The notes beneath the pieces were generated by a model, which was not told where the DNA came from, did no database searches, and saw nothing but the letters and a program-made list of their open reading frames with translations. From Apostichopus japonicus (Eukaryota > Echinodermata > Holothuroidea > Aspidochirotida > Stichopodidae), in assembly GCF_037975245.1 (NCBI RefSeq), contig NC_092568.1, positions 7,609,501 to 7,673,500 of the forward strand: a DNA stretch of 64,000 bases, written 5' to 3'. Shown here piece after piece: positions 53,004 to 64,000 of the stretch. The position numbers were made by a program, and so were the translations under genes. Positions within the stretch are counted from its first letter, which is position 1. The number at the start of each line of letters is the position of its first letter.

Positions 53004-55067
53004 GTGTTTAAGCGAGAACATAGAACCATGTTGTACTACCATTCAACTGTATATGGTCGTAAACAAATGAGGAAATCAACTTTACGATTGTTATGACTTA
53101 CGGAAATGTATTGTGCAGTTATTGCTTTGAAAATCAAATCCATGAAATGAATCTGCATAAATCAATTTCTCTCTCCCTTTATTATGATTATTATAAGTGT
53201 TCTTGTACTTGTGATTACAATTTTGGGGGTCTGAAATTAAAATCCTTAATGATAAATATTATAAAGAAATATCTTCTTAAATTCCTCAAGATGAGTTCCT
53301 TCCTTCTCAAAGTTGAACAATTCTGTCGAAATAAGAGCATAAAATGGGAATATTTATAGTTAACACTAAAGCTGTCGCCTCAAAATGATCACTGCTGTGA
53401 TAAGTACGAACTGGTTGGACACTTTAGCTTCTCGAAATATTATAATACAAACTGCATTGTTTTGTGAAAGTAACTTAAATATGACCCCTTTTATAGTTTT
53501 GTTGTAGACATCGTTACAAATTTATTCTGAGCAATGGTTAAATTTTGAAAGTAAATTCTCAATATATCTATTTCCAATGTCACGGGGAAATATACTAATC
53601 AAATCGAATACGCGAACAAATGTTGTATTTCTTTATCGTCTGTTTGTAAACTCATTAAGACCTTTATATAACGAATGTTTATATGTTAACGATTAATAAT
53701 ATTTTGTCTTGAGGATTCGTCTTTCAAAAACTCCATAAGAATAAAAGCAACTGTAAATTAATCAACGAGTACAAAAATTCATCACTATGTTTTATCATGA
53801 TGATATATTAATTAATGTTGCTTAAAATCTGTCAATCTATTACATTCTTATAACAGGTATGCAGTTTTCCAAGATAACTGTCCGTAAATATATACTGTAC
53901 ATCTCAATTTATATGTTAATAACAATATAGATAGGAAAGAATCAAGATAGAAAGTACATGCTTGGGGAAATTGCAACATTTAGTTATCAACATGCATAAA
54001 ACGGGTACATATCTTTGTGTATTGTCAGCACTTAAAGTCATGCCGTAGAAACTTGATTCTCGAATGTTTTCGTAACAGCTGTTTTGCGCTTGACAAAAAT
54101 AATAATTATGATATAATTAGCATCAGAGATCTATCAGATGATATTTTGATGCAGTTTCTATTCTTTTTAGATGTACCAAATATGCATCAACACAGAAAAT
54201 ATTACAGTGGAAACGATACGTGCTAAATAACAAATAGACATTGTCGTCTTTACATTAAATAATCCGGAGGTCACTGTACAGTAATTAAACCAACGTACTA
54301 GAAATATTTCTATAATGGTTTGGGTAGGTTTATATAGCTCGAGCTTTGGTCTTACGCCATTCCACCAGTTCTTTTCGAACACCGTAGAACAACTACTAAC
54401 GCTAGTATTGAGGCATCCTGGTAACTAATCACACATATTCCAGAACTGGACCGATAGTCTTTTTTATTCAGTCACAATCTCATCTCTAGTCTTGTCTAAG
54501 ATAAACCCATTGCCAATATATTTAACGTTAGGATCGATGACAAGTATCAACTGTGATACAAACGGGGATTCAGTTAAGAAAAGTTGCCTAATATGACACT
54601 AACGTCAACCCAATTGTGTGTTCTGCATGACATGTTTTATAGTGTTTATGCACGGTGCTATAAACATGCTGCATGGTACAATCAACTTTGAGCAAACTTC
54701 GGTTACAGAGTAGGTAATATCAGTGACAGATTCAGTAACAAAAGCGCAACGGTTGGTGACTGCTCATGCGAAAGGGCCCGATTGTTGACAGTAAAATAAT
54801 TTATACAAGAATGAACTAACTCTTGAAATACTGCGTAGTACATTCGTTAATGTTTCACTCGCAATGCACGTGTTTTGTTTGACAAGTTTTAGCACGACTA
54901 AACAAACCGGTTATGGTTAACAAATCATTAACTCATACCACCACTTGCAGGGACAATGTTCAGGGATATTGCTACGTTATTAATGACTGTTTTCAAAATT
55001 TCGTTACCTCTAATGAACTTTTCAACAAACACGTTGATAAAATATTGGATATATTGGATTCCAAGCA
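53004..55067. other. 3' flank of gene D and upstream region of gene E
   Basis: The first 1.2 kb align with the 3' flank of gene E (60365 onward), with AT-rich 3' UTR-like DNA. From about 54270 it aligns with the DNA before gene F (62104 onward). AATAAA near 53740 is a weak polyadenylation candidate. Confidence 0.6.
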
Positions 55068-55105
55068 GCATAAAACATTGCTGCTATCTTTTTCTCAATT
55101 CAATT
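55068..55105 (+). promoter_or_regulatory. Core promoter of gene E
   Basis: GCATAAAAC at 55068-55076, then TTTTTCTCAATTCAATTCA about 17 nt later, 110 nt before the ATG at 55178. It is almost identical to the gene F promoter and recognisable in D. Upstream homology between E and F continues for over 1 kb, whereas homology with D fades quickly above the TATA-like box. Confidence 0.55.
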
Positions 55106-55177
55106 CATGTCAAGTCAACGAAGTTGCCAGATTACCTCAATACGTACTGAAGACAAGTTTTCATGTTCTCTTTCGTC

Positions 55178-55449
55178 ATGAAAGCTGCTATTCTGTTGAT
55201 CCTGGTTGGATGTATTTCGTTCTGCATCAGCTCTGAACCTTTGAATGAAAGTGAGAATACTGTAAGAAAACTTGAAATTTTCTCTTACATTTTTAATTTG
55301 TTTTTCATGTTAAACACAGCTTTTTACTTTTGTATCTGAACATGTATTGTATTCACTTCATTTGTGGAGGTTAAGGAATAATTTTTTAACAAAGTGCTGA
55401 TGTCGTTCACTTTTATTAGAAGTAACTATTTTGTAATACTATGTAAGGG

Positions 55450-55508
<59 letters not shown>

Positions 55509-58500
55509 CAGCAGGACCTCAGTAACAAATTCAACTGTTTATTTTTTTAGAATATCATTTTTTTTTCACGTTTTTCTTCATTGAAGTTTCCAACCAAAAT
55601 TCTTTCGATAAGTACTCTGTCACATTTAGATGATTTTAACCGGAATTATCTTTCGAATCAGATTTAAGTTAATCATTAAAGAAAAACATCCCAAGTTACA
55701 TTATGATGAATTCGAAAATACGTCAGAATTCCTATAAAAAAATATACATAAATCATGAATCGTATTATTTTGATCAAACATAATTCATTTATTGCTTTTG
55801 AATAAAACACTAATGCGATCAACAAAGTCATATGAGATGAAAAGCTCTACACCTTCATATTTCTAATCTAACTAATTTAGAAATTTATGCATTATGCTAA
55901 ATAAGGAAAAATAGTCTCAGAATCACACTGGGGTACGGAAGAATAGCAAAGATTGATTGTCAACATGTTACACTTCTGTTACTTCCACAAATAAAGAAAG
56001 ATACGAATTCAAAGTGATTTGAATTCCCGTATCATAGCCTATTACGATAGGTATGCTGGAAGGTATCAGATGCAAACTCGTAGATTCCCAGGTGTATATA
56101 TGAACATAACTTGTTTTCCAAGCAAAGTACATTATACCTGCTACTACTAAACAGCAAGTAAAATGAAGTAGAGATGAAATAATTGATTATCTAACGGGCT
56201 TTTCCGTAATAGCAAATGGGGAGAAATGTGTAGAGTAAGTCTGTGGTTTACTTAACAGGAGTCCCGAGGGTTACAAAGAAGTTCAATGGACCTATCAATC
56301 CTTGGACACCATGTCATTAGTGCAGATATTACACTTAAACTTAACAATGTTCCATACACTTAGACAGTTGCATGAACTTTGAAGGATAATTTCTTCACAA
56401 ATTTACAAAAATAAGACATTATGTGTAAACTTTATCTACAGAATCACAATAATGCGAAATCGCACAATCGCACGACTCGTCGTTGATATAAGACTCGACA
56501 GAAATAAACATAAATATATTTGTTTATGGTTGTACGTAAACCCAATATTGGAAGTAGGGAAGGCGATCTGCATCGTCATTGAGAGTTTACAAATATGGAA
56601 ACGCCACTGAATTAGAAACGTAAACTTTACATCATAAAACATATGGCTTAGCTAGCACCAATAACATGTTACATATCGTCACATTTTAAAGAGATAGTTG
56701 TCTAAATTTTGCTCATTCGTAAAGATATGATTGTGTTTTTGGTTCGATGTATGAACTGGTCGCTGGAAAGTATCTTATGAATTAAGGAATTATCGTAAAT
56801 ATTGTAGTAAATCATATTTTAACATACACACCGAAAATTATTAATGGTATGTAAAAGGTCCAATCTGACTGTTTTTGTTTTTGTTTTTTGTTTTTAGTTC
56901 GAACGCGAGGAACGGTCTTTAGCAGATCCGGCTGGGAGACAAAAGCGGCAGTCAGGTGAATAATGAATTGTTTTATGTTTATAACACGGAGTTCAAACTT
57001 CATTACAATAATTTATATGTCCGTACATAGGACAATGTAGCACAGTCTCAAGCTTATTCAAACTCACACCTTAATTCTAACCAACTGAATAGTTAGAGCT
57101 TCGATAGATGCTTTCGTGACATGTTTTCTTTCTCTTTTAATCTATAAGATCTGCTGTTTGTTTGCATACATTAAACTCATCGACTCAAACTTAACACAAA
57201 TATAGTCTAAAAGTACAAAATATAACTAGAAATTTTCGTGTCTATACTATCATAAATTTGTTTCCAATGAAACAATTCGTGTGTCCTAAGAATGTTTCTG
57301 TTGAATGTAACCCTAATTATAATAATATAATTAAATTTTATCTTCAATGGTACAGAAGTGGATGTAAAGAATCTCCGTCATGTGCAGCACTTCTTTCTTA
57401 ATATTTGTATAAATGAAGTACGTATGTAATACAATATAAAGATCTTAGAGCATATAAATCGTCTTAACACTTACATAAATTTTGATCAACGAAGAAACAA
57501 AACTTCAATTGGATCCTTCTCAAACAGGTCTTTCGTGTCCCAAGGGGATTTCCCATTCTCCGGAGTACCCACGTGACTGCTATGATATTCTGCAATCTTG
57601 TTCCGGTCAGTCTCCACCAAGTGGTCAGTACTACATTCAACCAGACGGTGGTGATGTCATCAAGGTCTACTGTGATATGGAAACTGAAGAGGGAGGATGG
57701 ACGGTAAGATGAAATTAAATTGCACCCTTTGTTGTAACGTTGTTATTCATTTTCATTATTTTTTACATATTTCAACGCTAAACTTTTGATACAGTTCAGT
57801 CGGAAATAAATGTAGTTTTGGCGTAGTGACCTAACTACACTTAGCTTTTCTTTCAGTGAGGATTTATTTTTTTCAACAGGAATTTGAGTTATGTTGTTAA
57901 CTGGGGCAGAAAAATCCTATATGTAAAAACAATCATGTCATTCGGAAACTATTGCCAATGACCGACTCCTGAAAACGCCGTGTGTGACATAGCAAGTCCT
58001 TGTTGCACTTAAATGAAACGCAAATATAATTAAAATTGTTATTAATTTTCCTTCACACAAAAGGGTCGAATGCTTGAACGAGTCTTAATTTGAAGTCATA
58101 GAGCTAGATGTGCATCGGTTCTTCCTGCTTATCTGTATCAATAGCAGACGAGTTTTGCAAGTGCTGAATCTAAAGCATTGAAGCAAAACGTAATGATGTC
58201 ATCGTTTTCAGTGTCAACACAGCTATCATTCTGCTATGAAAATATGAAATAAAAAAGAAAAAGCAAGTAGAAGGTTTTAGATAGTAGTTGCAACGTGACA
58301 TCGTGACAACGTGGCAAAATGGCAACAACCAGACACGACTGTTAAACTATAGAATATATCGCAAACGTAACAACAGTTTTCGTAAATGTTGGGGGGGGGG
58401 GGTGTCTCAAGTGAAGACATCCAAAAATGTAACAGTTATCAGTTTCATTGATGACGCATGGTTGGTGCGTGTAAAACCTTTGGAGTACAACGAACACACA

Positions 58501-60364
58501 TTAATTACTTGTTATAGTGTTATAAATCCGTTATAATGATGTGATTTGGAATGATTTACTTGAGGCAAATCCAAACAAAAACACCTCAGTTGCCAACATA
58601 TTGTTCAGTGGCAAATCTCAACTATTTGGAGCAATTAAAACGGTTTTTTTTCTGATAGTAAGCTTCTTTATCTGTCCAAATTCTTTACATGAAGTCGAGT
58701 TTTACTATTTTGTACTGGAAAACGGCACAGATGAGTTTTTCCTTGAAAGTTCGGCCGTCAGCAGTCTCTTAATGTGGATGGAGTCAGATTATTCGAAAGT
58801 TTAACTCCTTAACAAATCCTTTTCTGTTTAAAACTCTTAAAAATCGGAAACACTGAAGTTACTAAATGAATATAACAAGAATAACAAAATATGTATTTAC
58901 GATTGTAACTGACGTAAAGTTTAGGTCACTTGGCAAAGTTTAAATGAATATTTAAAGTGAAAAAATCACACATTTATAAACACTCATAATATTATCTCGT
59001 TCAAGCCACACGTAGTTAATTTATTCTAATACATATTTTGGAATAATCACTGTATTACCTATCAGCAACATAAAAATAATTATCTTTATTTATATCTGCA
59101 TATATTTTCTCAAAGAGAGAGAGAAGGGCGGTGTACGTAGGTCAGATATTAATGTTCCTACTGGAAGCAACACTTCATATGCTTCGTTTGATAAGAAGTT
59201 TAGCCTGACGTAAAAATACAGATTTATATTAGATATAAGAGATAGAAGGAATTTGTGTTACCAATAACAACTGATGGTTATATTGATCGTGTTTGTTACC
59301 CTTGTTATGTTACAGGTCTTTCAGAGACGTATAGACGGTACCATTAACTTCTATCGTTCGTGGTCCCAATATCAAACTGGGTTTGGGAACCTAAATACAG
59401 AGTTCTGGCTTGGAAATGACAACATTCACTACCTTACTTCCCAGGGAGACTACGAGCTGAGGGTTGATATGAACAACACTTTAGGAAACCATTACTACGC
59501 CAAGTACAACAAATTCAGAATTGGCGACTCATTCTCCGAGTACCTATTAGTGCTTGGAGCGTACTCGGGTACAGCAGGTAAAATATAAACACACGTATTT
59601 AATGTGTGATGTATATTAGATTACTTCGCATTTCATGACGGTTCAGTATATACAGGGATACAATAATCATACACCATGGCATCGTGCATGGCGTAAATCC
59701 TGATGGAGTTACTGTTGCGTAATAGTTTTCTCATATTAGAAATATATTTCACGATGATATAGGCAGACGATAGTTTCCTGTTGTTCAAGAAAAGCGCTGT
59801 TGTCTTAAAATATTGAAACTTTCTAGGTGTCCTAGTCTTATTCGCATTTATAAGAAGCTTATTCCCATAAATATACAAAGGTACCTACTATATTCAGACA
59901 TTTTCCGATAAATAACAATTGTTTGCTTCCTCGAAATTATATCAGTTAGACTGTAAGCTGAGGATTGATGTGAAAAGCTCCATTATTTTTTCCTGCAATC
60001 ATTGCTTTACTTGAAAACTAAATGTATTTTCAACGAACAGGCAAACTTGAAAGTATATTAATTGATCGCAAAAATTTCATTTGATTCTCTTTCCGAATGA
60101 ATACAAACAGGTGATTCTCTCGCTTACCACAACACCATGAGGTTTTCTACGTACGATAATGACAATGACGTTTATTCGATCAACTGTGCGAGTCATTCAT
60201 CACATGGAAGAGGAGCGTGGTGGTATAGAACCTGTACTTATTCTAATTTAAACGGTCAGTACTACGGTTACAGTGGAGCCCCCAGTATTTACTGGCTCCA
60301 TCTGCCTGGTGATAATGACCAAATTCCTTTTGCTGAGATGAAGCTTCGTCCTCGTTCAATTTAA
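55178..60364 (+). CDS. Gene E: fibrinogen-like protein A, 5 exons, 277 aa (282 aa from an upstream in-frame ATG)
   Basis: Exons 55178-55261, 56898-56955, 57528-57703, 59316-59577 and 60111-60364 give 834 nt in one frame. An in-frame ATG lies 15 nt upstream (55163). Starting there gives MFSFVMKAAILLILVG and 282 aa, the length I recall for the P. parvimensis fibrinogen-like protein A, so 55163 may be the true start. The order is signal peptide (MKAAILLILVGCISFCISS), acidic linker with EPLNESENT, RQKR furin-type site at residues 42-45 (numbered from 55178), then the fibrinogen domain with the DNDND calcium loop and a C/C pair around GAWWYRTC. Exon 3 has one more codon than D (HSPE versus QGE). 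Exon 4 differs from D at about 9 of 262 positions, mostly silently. Exon 5 differs at about 20 positions, mostly changing residues. The role is inferred as soluble pattern recognition or agglutination; clotting is not implied. Confidence 0.94.
55450..55507. repeat. (TA)n microsatellite in intron 1 of gene E
   Basis: About 56 bp of TA repeat. Gene F has a shorter tract at the matching place (about 63508-63530). Confidence 0.92.
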
Positions 60365-63112
60365 GTTTTTAAGCGAGAACATCGAATCATCACGCAATGC
60401 CATCCAACTGCACATGGTCGTAGAAAAAATGACTTACGGAAATGTATCACGCAGTTATTACTTTGAAATCAAATCCAACGATTCCGTCTATATTATTTTC
60501 TCTCTACCTTTATTATGATTATGATAACAGTTGTTGCTCTTGTTATTATAATTGTTGGGGTCTGATAGTAAAATCCTTAATGGTATATATAATCAAGAAA
60601 TATCTTCTCAAAATCACCAAGATGAGTCCCTATCTTTTAAAAGTTGAACAACTCTGTAGAAATAAGAACATAAAATGGGGTTATTCATAGTATACACTAA
60701 GTACGAACTGCTTGGACACTTTAGCTTCTCTAAAATACTCTAATTACAAACTGTATCGCTTTGTGAAAGTATGTTAAATATGACCCCTCTTATGTTTAGT
60801 TGTAGTGGGGGGTTACAGTGAGTATAACAGTATGATATAAAAATAGCGACATCGATACCAAATATATTTTAAGCAATGTTTACATTTTGAAATTACATTC
60901 TCAATATATCTTTTTCCAATATCACGGAGGAAAAATAAACTGATGAAACCGAATACGAGACTCAGTTTTGTTTTTCTTAATCGTCTGTTTGTAAACCCAC
61001 TAAGACCAGTAAATAAAGACTTTGATTTTTAACGATTATTCATATTTTGTCTTGGGGATTTGTTTTCAAATCGACGATAATAATTAATTAGTAAATCATT
61101 GTAAGGAACATAAATTAAACCTTTCATATTTCAATATCAATACCAATTTATACCATTATATAAATACCACAAAATATCATCACTATGTTGTATAACGATA
61201 ATATATGAAACTTCTCTCTGTCTGTATATAGTATAGGGGTGATCTTGCAGAACATTACAGTGGGAACGATACGTGCGAAAATAACAAATAGACTCTGTCG
61301 TCTTTACATTAAATATCCTGGAGGTCACTGTATCTTCATTATTTTAAACATTGATTCCAATGCGGTTATATTCACATTGTTAAGTAAAACTACTTGTGAC
61401 ATTAGATGTACTAAATCAAGATTTTCAGTTCTCTGACGCGAAGACTTGAATCACGGGATTTCTACGGAGACGTCAAGTCTACAAAACCAAACTATCTCCA
61501 TCTAGTGTTGTAATTTATTGGTTCACAAATGTATTCCAGAAGAGGAAAACGTTCTTGCTGGAAACAGGAAGATGATTCAATTGTTCGAGACAGCTAACGT
61601 ATGGAAGGCAAAAGGGGAGGTTTAAAAGACTATACTTCCATTACGGAAGAACAAGCCCAATAGCTTCCCTCGAAGTTGACATTGTCTTCACAAATCCACA
61701 CCGTCTGCATGGCCGGGAAATAGTGAAAAGCACAAAACAATTAGACACGTGGACAAACCGAATCATTTGTTAGGAAATTTACATGAAGTATAAGAGGATT
61801 TAGAGGGTGGTCTGTTGATTTGCAATTGGAAAAGAGGAAGGACTTACAGAGAGATTACATGGTATAAAAGTTGAAGGAAAATTAAATACAATTAACTAAA
61901 CGAACCGTATCTACTTCTGTGTTCCGTCTGTGATGTACTTCAAACTTCAGCACGAGCATTAAGTGTGTTTCGCCACTGACTTTATGGCATAGCGTATTAA
62001 ATTATTAGTTATGCATATTGTGTTCCAAAGGGTTTGTACATCCAATTGTCAACAGAGTTTGGTAAACAGTTCATCCTAACAATGTAATCATTGTTAATAG
62101 TAATAAAACCAACGTACTAGAAATATTTCTATAAATAGTTTGGGTAGGTTAATATAGCTCGAGCTATGATCTTATGCCGTTCCATCAGTTCTTTGCGAAC
62201 ACCATAGAACAATTAATAAAATTGGTATTGATATATCCTTGTAATTAACTAAACATATTCTAGAACTGGACCGAACATCTGTTTTGTGTGTGTGTTCAGT
62301 CAAACTAATCACAACAACATGTCTAGTCTTGTCTAAGGTAGACCCATTGCCAATATATATAACTTTAGGATCGATGACACGCAACAACTGTGATACTAAC
62401 GGGTATTGAATTTAAAAAAAGAGAGTTTAATATGAAGATAATTGAAGAGCTAGTCAGTTCTGCATAACATGTTACTATAGTGTTTATGCAAGGTACTACA
62501 AACGATTTAAAGGTGCATGGTGCAATCAACTTTGTGCAAACTTTGGTTATATAGTACGTAATAATCAGTAACAGATTCCGTAACAAATACTAACCGTAGA
62601 TGACTATTCATGCAAGTGGGACTTATTGTTGACACTGTATGCATTGTAAAAATCAACAAGTGTCTTTTTTTGGCCGATCATCGGAAAACTTAACCAATAA
62701 TCTAGTTTTGGAAGTTTTACCCTAAAGAAAATGAACCCTTTGTTAAGGTTTGCATTTTCTTCACATTTCATTAAGTATCCTATTCACAATTTCTTTTCCA
62801 ATTCAAGCAAAGGTGTAAGTCAATATTGAATTAGGTGGGATGGCTGAGTAAAATAATGCATACAAGAATGAACTACCTAAAATCCTGCGTGTAACGTTCG
62901 TTAATCTTTCACTCGCAATGCAGGTGTCTTGTTTGACAAGTATTAGCACGACTTATCAAACTGGTTATGGTTTACAAATCATTAACAAATACCACCACTT
63001 GCAGGGACAATGTTCAGGGATATTTCTACGTTATTAACGACTGTTTACAAAGTTTCGTTACCTCAGATGAGCTTTCAAGAAACACGTTGATAACAATATT
63101 GGATTCCAAATA
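60365..63112. other. 3' flank of gene E and upstream region of gene F
   Basis: Duplicate of 53004-55067, with about 770 bp (roughly 61331-62098) that has no counterpart after gene D. AATAAA occurs near 60933 and 61013. No gene was recognised. Confidence 0.6.
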
Positions 63113-63150
63113 GCATAAAACATCGCAACTATCTTTGTCTCAATTCAATT
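63113..63150 (+). promoter_or_regulatory. Core promoter of gene F
   Basis: GCATAAAAC at 63113-63121 is followed by a TCTCAATTCAATTCAAG stretch, 110 nt before the ATG at 63223. This matches gene E base for base at the key positions. Confidence 0.55.
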
Positions 63151-63222
63151 CAAGTCAAGTCAACGACGTTGCTAGATGACCACAATACACACTGAAGAAA
63201 AATTGGCATGATCTCTTCCATC

Positions 63223-63306
63223 ATGAAGGCTGCTATTCTATTGATCCTGGTTGGATGTATTTCGTTCTGCATCAGCTCTGAACCTTTGACTGAAAGTGAA
63301 AATACT
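63223..63306 (+). CDS. Gene F: first exon of a third fibrinogen-like protein A copy, continues past right edge
   Basis: This 84-nt exon encodes MKAAILLILVGCISFCISS, then EPLTESENT, before a gtaaga donor. It differs from exon 1 of gene E by one residue (Asn to Thr). As in E, an in-frame ATG lies 15 nt upstream (63208, MISSIM). The flanking promoter and the start of intron 1 also match gene E closely. The intron then runs to the window end, and exon 2 (about 1.6 kb downstream in E) would lie outside. Signal peptide and copy identity are clear; whether the rest of the gene is intact cannot be seen. Confidence 0.85.
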
Positions 63307-64000
63307 GTAAGAAAACTTTAAAATATTCTCTTATATTTTTTAATATGTTTTTCATGTAAAACACAGCTTTTGCCTTTCGTATCTGAAACAAGTATTATAT
63401 TCAGTTCATTTGTGGAGGTTTAGATTTTTTTAACAAAATGGTGATGTCGTTCTCATTTAGTTGATGTTACTAGTTTGCAATAATGTTATCGTGAATATCA
63501 TATTGAAATATATATATATATATATATCTAAATACCACTTATAACATCTCTTAACAGCAGTAGCTCAATGACAATGTAAGTTGTATGTTTAGAATATCAT
63601 CATCTGATCACGTCTTTTCTATATTGAAGTTTTCTACCAAAATTCATCGAGGAGTAATCAGTCACTTTTAGATGATTTCACCGGAATCATCTTTTAATAG
63701 AATATAGAAGATTTAAGATGATGAGAATAATATTTGAAGAATAACATACCAATTATGATGAAAATCGAGGATACGTCGGAATTTGTAAAATCTTATCATA
63801 CATCATGAATTTTATTATTGCATATAAAAGGTAATAATATTTTGAATAAAACACTTATGCCATCAATACAGACATCTGAGATGAAAAGTTGTGCACCTTC
63901 ATCTTAACTTTATAATGTAGAAATTTCTGCATGATGCTAAGTGAGGAAAAACAGTCTCAGAATTACATTGAAGTACACGAGAGAATCCAAGAGGGATTAT

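Noticed and set aside
53093-53359. 88-codon frame after gene D with a partly matching frame after gene E (60442-60690)
   Set aside because: The frame survives in both copies, but differences are about 13 replacement to 6 silent, as expected for neutral DNA, and the 5' ends of the two frames disagree. Best read as 3' UTR or flank.
54913-55236. 107-codon plus-strand frame before gene E
   Set aside because: It overlaps the promoter, 5' UTR and exon 1 of gene E in another frame; the matching DNA before gene F shows substitutions and indels of a non-coding kind.
1-64000. CRISPR arrays, operons, ribosome binding sites, retroviral or LTR elements
   Set aside because: The genes are spliced animal genes; no spaced direct-repeat arrays, reverse transcriptase frames or long terminal repeats were seen.

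Overview
This is an animal (echinoderm) genome window: AT-rich, intron-dense, full of microsatellites, poly(G/C) tracts and short DNA transposons. The right-hand genes encode secreted fibrinogen-domain proteins whose sequence and length I recognise as those of sea cucumber fibrinogen-like protein A, described from Parastichopus (Apostichopus) parvimensis. A stichopodid holothurian is therefore the likely source. This rests on recall, not a search.

Left half, minus strand (about 0.5-38 kb): a tandem array of three gamma-butyrobetaine dioxygenase-like (BBOX/TMLH family) genes, A, B and C. I could splice B (7962-18948, 401 aa) and C (26134-37897, 402 aa) completely. Each has 13 coding exons with identical phases, and 12 of the 13 exon lengths are the same. 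The zinc-site Cys/His residues, the HxD...H iron ligands and the presumed 2-oxoglutarate arginine are all present. Gene A (487-2820) has its first five exons here and runs off the left edge. Between B and C, on the plus strand, lies a candidate two-exon gene for an unrecognised 97-aa protein (24180-24657).

Middle (38-46.4 kb): gene-poor DNA with tRNA-derived SINEs (one pair tail to tail), TIR elements and microsatellites.

Right part, plus strand (46.4 kb to the end): a tandem array of fibrinogen-like protein A genes, D (269 aa), E (277 or 282 aa) and the first exon of F, spaced 8.0-8.7 kb. Each precursor has a signal peptide, a short acidic segment, an RQKR furin-type site (D and E) and a fibrinogen-related domain. 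All three share a TATA-like core promoter. D and E differ mostly by replacement changes in the last exon, which carries the calcium/ligand-binding half, but mostly silently in the exon before it.

At least seven short non-autonomous hAT-type elements with TIRs and 8-bp (or 7/8) target duplications can be delimited. Two lie in introns of D and are absent from the matching introns of E, so they date to after the duplication. Three with different ends share one internal core. No rRNA, CRISPR, retrovirus-like element or prokaryotic feature was seen.
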